Below, one piece after another: positions 1-10,784 of a stretch of DNA of 64,000 nt. Position 1 is the stretch's first letter, and each line of letters opens with the position of its first letter. The notes under the pieces are model-generated. The model had not been told where the DNA came from, did no database searches, and saw only the letters and a list, made by a program, of their open reading frames with translations. The position numbers and the translations under genes were made by a program. The stretch is from Gordius sp. MW1 (Eukaryota > Nematomorpha > Gordioida > Gordea > Gordiidae): assembly GCA_964036665.1 (NCBI GenBank), contig OZ038532.1:11860537-11924536 (forward strand), read 5' to 3'.

Positions 1-454
1 ATTAATAAATAACTTGGAATTGTCAATGCACATATTTTTATTTACAAGTGATATGGATTATCAAGCTCATATATTTTATAATAAAATTTGTTTATATATT
101 ATTCGGACTAATTTAATCGATATTAAAATGTTAAACTATTAGAAGCTTATTGACTCGATCTACAAAGTAGATAAATGCTCGCTTTAAAAAACTCGGGCGG
201 GGGGGGGGGGCGTGTATTCTTTTTATCAAAATTTCCAATCTTGTAAATCATTTAATACAAATTTAATTTCGGGAGTGGATACTTCCCTCTGAAAAATACC
301 CTGGATTTAATAGCCAGGAATTAAGAAATCGCCGAATTTCTATGACTTTAAATTTTTCGTGTAAGCTTGTAAGCATGCTTTTTAATAAAAAAAAACTATA
401 GATCTTAAGCTATCAACTTAAAATAGATAAATTCATAATATTGTTACTTTTAAG
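1..454. other. Non-coding stretch, probably an intron of the neurabin-like gene
   Basis: No coding signal was found here. The stretch ends in a pyrimidine-rich acceptor with AG at 453-454, so it is most simply an intron. It carries a run of 12 G at 199-210, like the G runs inside the MITE ends found elsewhere in the window, but no inverted partner was found. Confidence 0.55.
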
Positions 455-3400
455 GGCTGATCCATTTTTAATCTCATCAATTTTGAAAAAGCCTGCATCA
501 GAAGATAGCAAAACGATTTTAAATGCTGATAAATTAAAATCTTGTACAAAAGAAGTAGATTCTTCTTCTTTTACATCCGAAACATCATGCTGCGATGATT
601 CCACAGAGTCCTATGCCTCTTGTGGATATAATAATTCGTTAGGGCAAATTATTCATGAGGATGCCAAAGATGCCCCTATAAAGTTGGATGTTAAACAAAA
701 TGGTAGCAAATTAAGGAAATCAAATCATGAAGCAGGTTGTGATATAGACTATAATAAAGGTGTCGGAATTAAAGTGAAGTTCAGTTCGCAACCAATAAAG
801 GTATTTTATTTATTGCCAAGTGATTGATAATTTGTATTTAGATATTTAACACCTATTCCATAACTGAATACAATCGTAAAAATGAAGATATTAATCCGGT
901 TCTGGCTTCAGCTGAGTACGAGCTGGAAAAACGAATGGAAAGGATGGACATTTTTGAGGTCGAGCTTTTTAAAGGTAAAAAAAGTGGGTATAGTTATACA
1001 AATTCATGGGCGTACCCAGGGGGGGGCAGCCGGACCCCCTCCTCCCCCCCTAATTAGTCGGGGGGGGGGGGGGGGGGCAGGGGGGTCCGGCTACCCCCAC
1101 TGCCTAATTAGGGGAGACCTTCTTTTTTTTTGCTCTCAGAAAAATTTTAGAGGAAATTTTTTGGATGTCGAGACCTTTTTTTTTTTTTGCTCTCATGATA
1201 ATTTTAGAGGAAAATTTTTGGATGTCGAGACCTTTTTTTTGCTCTCAGGAAAATGTCGAGAGCTTTTTTTTAATCTGCCCTCCCCTAATTCAAAAAATTT
1301 AATTTAAATTTGATTTTAATAACACCGTCTTCTTCCATATTTGTCCTAAAGGGAGATTGGATATTATAAATTTTATAATGGTAACTCAAAATAATTCCTA
1401 AATTAAATATTGGCTAGATATATTTAGGGCATATATATTATGTATTTTAAGGAAACGATGGTTTGGGAATAAGTATCATTGGTTTGGGCGTGGGATCTGA
1501 AGAAGGCGTGCAGAAATTAGGAATCTTTGTTAAAGGAATAACTAAATATGGATCAGCTTACAAAGATGGAAGGTAATTAAGCTCATATGTGCCGATTTAT
1601 GACCTTATTTTTAAATTTCTGCCTATCACTTTTTTTTGTTAATCAGTAATTTATAATAATTTTCATATATAGCATTTTAAATAATAGTCTAACTAAGCGT
1701 TTATTAATACATTTATTAAAAGCAAAGTTAATATCACAGAAAACATTGAAATTTAATATATTAAGGTAGTTGTCACAAACGCAATGGACTGAAGAAGGGT
1801 AGCAATTTATCATTTAATATCAAATTAAATCCCTAATTCGATTTGATAATTTTGTATTCCAATATGCTAAGATCCGATTCATTAAAACATAGGTGCGTAG
1901 TTTTTAAACTTTAAACCCTAAATTTAAATATTTGTTAAAGAGTTTGGCATAAATCAACTCGTAAAAGCCATAGAGAATAATGGATTTGATTTGTTTTATA
2001 TACAAATATATAACTAACTAATATAGCAATTAATAATAAAATAAATGCTTTGTTTTTTATTGGGTAGGCTTCAAGTGTATGATCAAATAATCGAGATAGA
2101 TAACAAAGGCCTGGTTGGGGTATCGCAAGAATATGCTACACAGATATTAATGGGCACTCGAGGATTGGTAAAATTTATAATTGGTAGAGAAAAGAAAGAT
2201 CGTTTGGCGCAAGAAAATTTTCCAAATCAATTAGAAAAACTAGTTTCTATAGCAGATATTATAGCAGAGGAAGAAAGATCTAGAATAGTACATAATTTAA
2301 ATTTTACAGCTGAAGTACCAAAGGAAGTATCGCATGTGAGCAATAATGCGATTTTGGACTGCGAATTACTAGATAATCAGCGAAATCAAAACACCAAACT
2401 CAATAATAGCCAAATAAGGAATGTAAATGATGAGATAAATCAACTCGAACTAAAAGTAGATCGCTTCAAAATACCCATGGAAGATATAGCATGCAAACGT
2501 AAAAGTAGACCCATAGTACCTAATGGAAATTCCTGCAATAACTCTCGATTTATTCAAGATGAGCATGTTATTCAAGGTCACGATAATAATGAATTAGTAA
2601 AACATCAACAAGATCAGGTTTGTACTAAATTGCCATATATTTTTAAATATAACATAAACTACAGTAATTTTTTATTGCTTTCTTGCATGATTTTAAGGCA
2701 ATTATGAATAAAAGCAGCTTGTTTTAAGGTTTTAGTACTTAGTAACCTAATGACTTACACATCGTAGGTTCTTTATTTACGAATGACATTACCTATTATT
2801 GACTTTTAAATTTTATGAGACTTTAACTTAATATTTATTAAATATTACAAAATTTCTCTAGTTACCAATTAATTATTTGGTTAATTTTAAATAACCAAAT
2901 ACCTATATGTGCCAGCAATGCATTGCCCTTTTTATGGAATCACAGGCTGGTAGTTCGGGACATGGGCGTAGCCAGAATTGGAATTAGGGAAAGGAAAAAT
3001 AAATTTTTTTTTTAAGTTTTAGCCATTTTAATATATTTTAACAAATTTTTGGATTTAAAGGAGGGCGATCGCCCCTCCCTGCACCTCCTTGACTACGCCC
3101 ATGGTTCGGGAACTTCGAATTGTATAATATTAAGTTAAAAATAGGATTTACCTATAAATTATTTGAAATTTAGTTTTTGATAAGGGTATATATTGGAAAA
3201 TATCCATTCCTGAACCCCGGTTCATTATCAAAGTTGTAACCACTATGTCATAGGTTAATTAATGCATATTAAATGTATGCTAAGCGTATTTTTCATAACT
3301 TTTAACAATTTTTTAATTTAAATCTTCCTAAAAGCACTTATCTTTTCGTATAGGTAAATTTAGTTCCATTAAATTTATTGACATCTAAAATATATTCGAA

Positions 3401-6400
3401 AAGTTCTGTATACTTTTGTTTTATTAAAATCATTCAGTTAGTTATAATTTTTTGAATGTTTTATTAACAACATTTATCGTTTATTTAGGTAATTGTTATT
3501 GAAAAATCTGACAAACCAACATTGGCAAAAGAGATGAATTTGAATTATGAAGAAAAGTTAAATTGGTTAAAAGACAAGGCAAGAATGACTTTACCTCCAC
3601 TGAGGGCATTTGGATCGCTTGGTAGAAGAAATGGTTCCAAATTTGGAACACGGTTTAAATTTGATCCCGCAAAAAGAAATCATGAGTTAGATAAAACAAT
3701 GTCAGTTGTTAATACGAATGAAACCAAGAAAACTCTTGATTTAATAAAAGCAAAAACTTTATCTGCCAATAAAACTATTGCTGAATCACGCGCATTATAC
3801 CAAAGGAATGGGAATTTGAAAGAAAATTTAAGTGAACAAAATAAGCAATACCAAGATATGATTAGATCTTTAGAGTGTCGGGTAATTATCTAAGTATTTT
3901 TTGAAAACTGAAAACTTTTTTTTTACAAAATGCAGTCATATATATTGCAACTACTTTTATTTAGGTAAAGGATCTTGAGAAATTTATAAAAGAGTATCAC
4001 AATAAACTTGAAAAAGATGGAGGAGAAGCAGAGAACAAGTCCGCATGTTACAATTATAAAAGTATTTTAACTTAGAGCTATTACATAATTGTGTTAGTAG
4101 CTAAAGATTCCAAAAATATTCAACGCTCAAGTGAAAGTATTTATTCCGATAATTCTTCAACCATTGAGCTTTTTGATCATGGTAATAAATTTATGTTAGA
4201 TTTTAAATAATATTTAATTCACAAAATATAACAACTCACTAATTATAACTTTAAATAATTTTTAGCGTATTTTTTGAAATTAAAATATCCTACCTACCAA
4301 ATTCTTGATTATTAAGACATTTGTTTAATATCATATTGATAGATAACTCATTTATGGCTCATAGTAAACGCCTTAAAGACAAAATGAATGACAAAATAAA
4401 CAAACTGTGGTTTAAGAAAAACAATCTCATGAGAAAATTTTTAGCATCCGGAAAGCCTAACTTATTGAGGCGTTCATATGAGCAGATGAATATGCTAGAT
4501 GCTATGGGTCAAGAATATGAGGGTCTCAATTTTCGAACATCTTTAAATAGGAAATATGATAGGTTATTAAATGGAGAACGGGTTAGTTGTAAAGATAAGC
4601 TAGATGATATCATTGAAAATGAAAACTCTGGCATTAATAGGGTAAATAAATTACTTTAAATTAAAAGGCACCATTACTTATTTAGGTTAAATTTAAACCT
4701 GACATCTCAATAAACAAGCTTGATGAAATGAGTGAAAAGAACGTAAGGCGCCTAAAAAGCGAACAGTATGCAGGGACCAATGGCTCAGTCCATAAATCAA
4801 GAAATGATAACCAAGTCTCTAAAAAATCAGACGTAATATGTCAACCAATTAAATGCGACGCATTTCCCATAATGAATTACCAACTAGAAAAAACCTTAAA
4901 TAAGGCCGATCCTTCAAAAAGCCTTCTGGAATCGCACCCGCCTGAGGTAGATTTCAAAAATGAAGAAATGTATTCTAATCTCTCCATAAATCAAAGTATA
5001 ATATCTGATTTTGACCAAAAAATAAACGAAATTGAGGATTTTTCCGGGCAAAAGGCATTAAGTATCACGTCTGAGAAAGCAGATTACGCGGTTTCTAATG
5101 TGCATTGCGTGCAAAAAGGTGTTATCACTCCAGAAGATACGGATAGCAATGAATGCTTTGAGGATAATTTTTATGAAACAAGTATAAATTTTGACGACGA
5201 AAATAAACTCACGTCGGTAGAAGTTAAAGAATCTGTAAACACTTTACGCAATGCTAACCCGAAAACTATAACAAAAAGTGAAAGTGGAAGTGCAAATGAA
5301 AGCAATGATTTTAAAAGCGACGACGATGAGACATATCAAAACAAGAATGATTCTATTTTAACTGTGAAGCAACCCCTAACTAAGATAGCTTCAATTGACT
5401 CTGTAGTAAGTAAATTTTATTGAGTCTTATAATAATTAAAGATATAGTATTAATACTCTACTTTAACTTGTAGGAAACGGAAGAGTTGCATGCTATCTTA
5501 CGAAACACCGACGTATCATTCTCTGATGAATTGATTGGGTATTTGGACAAGCATTTACGATCAGATCATGGTTGGTTTTATTTGTTATAAATTTTTTTAA
5601 TATTAATTTTCATTTAAAATATTGCCCTTTGTAATTTAAACTTCAGATATGAACTAAAAGCATGATTGTGTTTAATAATCTTGGAGAATATGATTTATAT
5701 TTTGTCATTTTCCAACGATATTGTATATATCTAAGTTCTAATTTGGCTTACGTATTTGATAACATTTAAATTACCTAATTTTTACCTAGAAGTCATTTCT
5801 TAATAAAATAAATATACAGATGGTTATACCTTCGACTTACGCCAAGAAAACCCAGAGATCAATTGCCCCGGGATACCTCCACCTACGGTTTATTCAAGCG
5901 AATCATCTAATATAAGTGAATTAAGTAAAATCATTGAACCTCAATATGATGGAAAAGAAGATGTAAATTCGAATATACAAATGAACACAAAAGCTGAGAT
6001 AGCCCATATAAATTCCACAGGTAAAACATATGGCTTAAAAAAACAATGGCCTGCTTTACCTAATACTAAGACGGATAGGGGTCAAAGTAGCAGAATGATG
6101 AAAAAGTAGCAGAAAATATGAATTTTATATAATCAATATATTAGAAATAAATCTCAAACTGGGAGGGAATTTGATGTGCATCTAACCCTAACCCTAACCT
6201 AAAACACTAACCCTAACCCTCCTGACCAATCTTGATCTTGATCAGTTCTGACCAGTTCTGACCAATTTGGCTGCTTTTTTTTCTGCTACTTTGACCGGTT
6301 CCTACTATCAACTTAAAAAATTCTCCATCTTTTAAATTACAGTAAGAAACTTTGATGGTTCTTCGATGCTTTTTTTAATTTGATGAAACTATTAGTTGTT

Positions 6401-8364
6401 ACCCAATTGTAAAAAAAGAGTTTTTACGATTAACAGACATTTTTGGGCGATTTTTGGGCGCAATGTAAATTTAAACTCAAAACCCATACATTTAGGATAA
6501 ATTGTTGCGATTCTAAACTTTAAAAAGTGTTTTCTCATTTCGTCGAAGACCCTTTTTCAATGATCTGATCAAATACATGTATATTAAGTAAAAATTCAAT
6601 TTATTCGGCATATGGATTATTTACTTAATAAATTTTTTTTATAGATGCTGTAATCTCCAATATCCAAGGAAATAGCCCAATACCACAGCAATGTTATTAT
6701 AATAATGTAAGAATAATTCCACACTATCAAATTTTATGTGATATTAGCCATAAATACATATCGATTATAAAATTTCATAGGCCGATTCTTCTTCGCCTAA
6801 TTGAAATAAATTACATTTATATGTTAAAAACGCCCTCTTTTTTGCCCAAAATAGTTTAAGCGTTAAATCATAAGCGTTATATCGTATTAACACATAGCTA
6901 TTAGCGAAAAAAAGTAGCGCCTTTTAGCTTCCGCTCCTGATTTTTAAATTGTACGGACGCTGCAATTTACAAGCAGTTACATTAAAAATTTCGCAGAAAG
7001 TTATTGTTAATTATTTTAAAAAGTCTCATTTGATTTCAAAAATTTCAAGCCACTTACGAAGCTGATTTACATTACAATTAAATTGGGCAAATATCTATTA
7101 AACATTTACGAGTTGGTAATCTAATAGTGTAATTGAAACCTTGCATTAAAATTAAAGCACTATGTGGTGCTTAAAATGTCAAAAAATGTAGCGCGCTACT
7201 TTTTCACTAGTCAGGTTTTGGATTGGGGGGGGGGGGGGCGAAACGTTTAAGGGGGGGAGGCAAAAATATTTTTTTTTAATTTATAAGGATTTTTGCATTA
7301 AAAAATTTTTTTTTATGCTACGCCCATGATTACTACTTATTTTTAAAAACTAGCGTGCTATAACTATCGCTACGCAAAAGTTTAGAAAATCAGGGAGCGC
7401 GTTGCTAATAGCTTTGGTTGAAAGTGCTAAGTTAATAACATATATAATAAAAATTTATTCAAATGATAATGTGTCTGCCTTTCTCAAGCCAGTATATGGA
7501 CAGCACGATTATTGCCTCTCTTCTGCTAAAAAGTTTAACATGGGGAATTAACGTAATTGCAAAGTTATTTTAGCGGCAAACATACTTAATTAATAAAATT
7601 GAGAATATTATAAATAGAAATAAAACTTTAGAATTTAGTTTGATCCTCAACAAAATTTAAAGACAAGTGGCTAAAGAATATTTTACATTCGCTCTTAAAA
7701 AACATCTGAAATTTAGTATAAAATTTTCATATATTTCAAGCTAATTTTTTATGTAGCTTTGTGTTATAAGTTCATGATTATGTTATTTTTTAGGTCTCTT
7801 CTTTAAATAATGACGCATGGGATTCTCAGCAACCTCAGTGGAGGACTTTGCCACTCATAAAGTGGGGTAAAGATCAAGTGTCACAATGGATGTTGGACAT
7901 TCATTTAGAACAATATATTCCAGAATTTTTGGCCTACAATGTAAATGGAAGAAAGCTTTTGATGTTGGAAGACAATGAATTCAAAGTATGCTTTATAATA
8001 AAAAATATATTAAAACTTCAGTAAAAAATGAAATATATTTCCTATCGTACAACTCTTTCAAAAATTATGCAACTCTTTAACTTAGATTTTGGGAATGCAC
8101 GGTCGTGACAAAAAGATATTTAAAATACAACTAGAGTTATTTTTAATGAAAATGGAAAATAAGTTGCAAATGCCAAATGGACAATGCACTGATGGGCCCA
8201 AGTATGACGAATTATCTGCTGAAACTAAGATTAATAATCACATTAGTAACACTTGCAACGGATTATTACCTCATAAGGATTTGAATGGCCATGATAACAA
8301 AGAATATTTAGCGTCGTTTTGGAATGCAGAGAAAGTGTTCAGAAAATCACAAAAAAAATATTAA
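455..8364 (+). CDS. Neurabin/spinophilin-like PP1-regulatory scaffold, 14 exons, 5' partial
   Basis: Exons, joined in phase by GT-AG introns: 455-800, 842-974, 1452-1572, 2068-2617, 3489-3881, 3965-4046, 4098-4181, 4343-4641, 4686-5405, 5474-5570, 5820-6020, 6645-6706, 7794-7985, 8086-8364; about 1185 residues to a TAA. Exon 1 ends with a PP1-docking RVxF motif, KVKF at 771-782, followed by SSQPIK and then the conserved [10 protein letters not shown] block in exon 2. Exons 3-4 encode a PDZ domain with carboxylate loop GLGI and the run KFIIGREK. A charged helical segment (probable coiled coil) lies in exons 5-6, and exons 13-14 encode a C-terminal SAM domain ([20 protein letters not shown]). 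The order RVxF, PDZ, coiled coil, SAM is that of neurabin/spinophilin (PPP1R9), which targets protein phosphatase 1 to actin and synapses in known animals. The N-terminal F-actin-binding part must lie upstream of the window. Introns range from 41 to 1087 nt. An ATTAAA lies at 8382-8387. The middle region (exons 7-11) is acidic, poorly conserved and not assigned. Confidence 0.93.
1005..1290. repeat. G/C-tract transposon remnant with 56-57 bp tandem units in neurabin intron 2
   Basis: It begins CATGGGCGTACCCAGGGG, the same end as the hAT-like MITEs at 2961 and 34370. It continues with long G and C runs arranged as an inverted pair (CAGCCGGACCCCC, then GGGGGTCCGGCTACCCCC). From 1114 the unit GAGACC-T(n)-GCTCTCA-GAAAATTTTAGAGGAAATTTTTGGATGTC is repeated at 1114, 1170 and 1227. 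No matching right end or target duplication was found, so it is probably truncated. Confidence 0.6.
2961..3103. mobile_element. hAT-type MITE, 143 bp, exact 8-bp target duplication
   Basis: Terminal inverted repeats CATGGGCGTAGCCA (left) and TGACTACGCCCATG (right) match at 13 of 14 positions. The element is flanked by identical 8-bp direct repeats GTTCGGGA at 2953-2960 and 3104-3111. An 8-bp duplication is typical of the hAT superfamily. It lies in intron 4 of the neurabin-like gene and is too short to encode a protein. Confidence 0.85.
6080..6296. mobile_element. Inverted-repeat element with telomere-like CCCTAA core, in neurabin intron 11
   Basis: Left end GGTCAAAGTAGCAGAA and right end TTCTGCTACTTTGACC are perfect inverses. 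Inside are CCCTAA-type repeats near 6184-6220 and the word GGAGGGAATTTGATGTGCAT, which also occurs in inverted orientation in the element at 35484-35817. The left arm carries a second GTAGCAGAAA. No clear target duplication was seen. Confidence 0.6.
7211..7328. mobile_element. Truncated hAT-type MITE in neurabin intron 12
   Basis: The right end GCTACGCCCATG is the same terminal sequence as in the MITEs at 2961 and 34370. The left part, CAGGTTTTGGATTGGGG, matches the interior side of the 34370 element, but the first bases of the terminal repeat are missing. No target duplication was found. Confidence 0.55.
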
Positions 8365-8685
8365 CAAAATTTGTTAAAAACATTAAAGCCTAATATTATT
8401 ATATAAAATGTGTGCTTTACATTTTTAAAATTCGTTCAAAGTTTTGAATTGTTATATATGGGTCATTTTTATTGATTTTGTTAATATATTTGCTTCGCGG
8501 TAAAACAAACTATTAAGTTTTTTTTAGAAATTTTGAATATTAAAATTAAGTAGCAGATATGACACAACCTATGCCAGTTAATAAAAATAAATACCATTTA
8601 TGTTTAAATAATATAGTGTAGAGAAAGGTTTAAAAATACTAATTTATATTTCATTTATAAGTTATATTACATTCAAACTTTGATC

Positions 8686-8790
8686 CTAGTTCTGGAATAC
8701 TGTTCTTATAAAACTCGTCCATACTCCATATAAACCTAGCACATTCGCTATGCAATTTAGAGGAGGGGGAGGGGAGGGGGCCAGGCGTGG
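8686..8790. repeat. Fragment of a dispersed repeat (ACTCCATATAAAC family)
   Basis: The segment around CTCGTCCATACTCCATATAAAC, ending in GCTATGCAATTTA, recurs inverted at about 16295-16345 and in diverged form at the edges of the satellite array (about 50419-50465 and 53890-53930). It appears to be a scattered end of the same repeat family. Confidence 0.5.
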
Positions 8791-8920
8791 GGAATAATAG
8801 GCAATGCCCAAGCTCGAGCCCGTCGGAAAACAGCTGTAGAAGACGAAACTATAGATGGTCATGCCAGTGGGAAAACCCATAGGATATGCACGAGCTTAAA
8901 AGGCGGGGGTTGTCGTGGTG

Positions 8921-9116
8921 TAGTGTTGTAAAACGAGTGGGTTTTGTTTGGTCGATTTTTGGCTTTGACTAAACATGAACATACCAAAGGTTTGACCAAA
9001 AAACCTTTGGCCTATGTATGCGACTAAGAAAAACAGACCATTAAACCTTTGGTGGGTTTATGTTTAGTCAACTAAAACTAAAGACCGATTAAACAAAACC
9101 CAGTTTCACAACACTA
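8921..9116. mobile_element. hAT-like MITE, 196 bp
   Basis: The ends are inverted repeats of about 35 bp: left TAGTGTTGTAAAACGAGTGG, right CCCAGTTTCACAACACTA. The sequence TAGTGTTG is typical of hAT ends. Flanks show an imperfect duplication (CGTGGTG left, CGTGGTA right). The interior contains a smaller inverted pair built on ACCAAAGGTTT / AAACCTTTGG. Confidence 0.6.
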
Positions 9117-10223
9117 CGTGGTAGCAATGCTAAAAATTGCATAGCAATCGATAAAGCCCAAGTTGGATATAATAATTTATAGCCAACGCATAGTTGTGTT
9201 AATGGCTAAGTACTTCCTAGGATGTTTCTCAAATATCGCTAAGTGAACTTGAAGGCGCAAAATTTAATCCCAAAATTTCCTAAAATTCTAGATTCACGGT
9301 TCAATTTATGGGCATGATAAGTTAGGTATTTCAAACGGGGACTTTTATACGAAGATGTGTTTTTAGAAGGTACTATTTTGCTTTAATACTAGTTATAAAA
9401 ACGTTGTTTTGTAAAAGGTTAGTGTCATAGATATAAATAAAAGATCTTTACAAATATGTCTGTTACAATAATAGATACACATTAACATAAGTTTTAGTTC
9501 TTTATTGAATAATAAGAACTCGAATTAAGTACAGGAATTAAGAAAAGAATGGTCAAACTATAATCAGGGGGTAAAAAAAATTATATTCATTTCTGGCCTA
9601 AATTCAGCCACGCACACCAAAAAATTGAAAAAATTAATAAAAAAAGTCACAAAAAATTAATAATTAAGTGAAATCTAAAAAATTAAAAAAAATAGTTGGT
9701 CTTTGGCCGGTAACCAGGGTTAGACAAATTAGATGTGGGGCGAGCTTTACAAACTTACAAAAATAAGAAGCAAAAATGTTGCTTTATAAAAAAATATAAA
9801 GCAACAAGCTAGACAAGTTGCCAAAAGAAATTTATGTATAGGAATTAGTCGGTACAATAATAAAAATAGAATTTGGGCTAGGGTCGGGTCGGAAAAATTA
9901 AAGCCAACCAGCGGTCATCAGCTAATCTTTATTCAAAAGAAAAAATGTTTTATACAGAAGCAGGAGTTTTAGTAGCAATTAAAAAAATTAAAAATTGGAC
10001 AGGACTATTATTTTATATTTAACATATTCTAGTTTAAAAATAAATAAATCGTAAACGATGCCACACGTGAATAAATACGTTTATTTTTAGTTTTAAACAT
10101 GGTTTTTTATAAATAAAATTCCCTTTATGTATTTTTACCAAGTGACAATGTTATCACTAATATTAAATTCCATTTTCAATATAACCTTTGGAGCCAATAA
10201 TGCATCAAGCCTATATAGAGTAT
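9117..10223. other. AT-rich intergenic stretch
   Basis: No coding signal, RNA gene or complete mobile element was recognised between the MITE and the left target duplication of the gypsy element. Confidence 0.5.
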
Positions 10224-10228
10224 GATTT

Positions 10229-10611
10229 AGTGGTTGGATATAGTTAAATTAATCCCCAGATTTGCTATATCACCAATTTAGTGGTGTTTGGATGAAATGC
10301 ATGACAGTCTAATATATCAAAAAATCTTTATTTTAAAGAGAAATCTTATGCGAATACAATTTGGAGATAAAAGGACAAAACGCGAAATTAAACATTTGCA
10401 GCGAAGATGTAGTAATAAAACATAGGGACAGATATGTAACGAGCGTAAATGGGATGGAGTAAAGTAATCCTGTAGTTAAGTCATGAGATGGAGTCAGAAG
10501 AATTGCGGAACTTCGATTCAGAATTTTGCATGGGAAGAATACCGAATACTTCAAATCGATCTTCTTAGTCACTTGGTTACTTGATGTCGCAAATGTCTAA
10601 AACGCCACAAT
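10229..10611 (-). repeat. 3' LTR of the gypsy element (383 bp)
   Basis: On the plus strand it starts AGTGGTTGGATATAG and ends CGCCACAAT. It aligns along its whole length with 15762-16137, with small indels (for example GGGAAGAATACCG here against GGTACCG there). Confidence 0.9.
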
Positions 10612-10784
10612 ACTCCCCTTCCAGATATTTTTAAGGTTTTAAAAATGTCGATAAAAATTGGCTAAAACTTATGTGATGCATTCACGAAGATTTTTCTGCC
10701 AATGTACTTTTCTACCTTTTCTAGTACTTTGGCTGGTTCTTCCGCCTCTTGGGTCGTTGCTTCAGCTTGAGTTTCGTCGGCAAT

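Noticed and set aside
413..604. 63-codon minus-strand frame
   Set aside because: It lies opposite the first neurabin exon in this window and has no similarity of its own.
6181..6225. Interstitial telomere tract
   Set aside because: The CCCTAA-like stretch is short and lies inside a terminal-inverted-repeat element, so it is not evidence of a chromosome end or fusion point.
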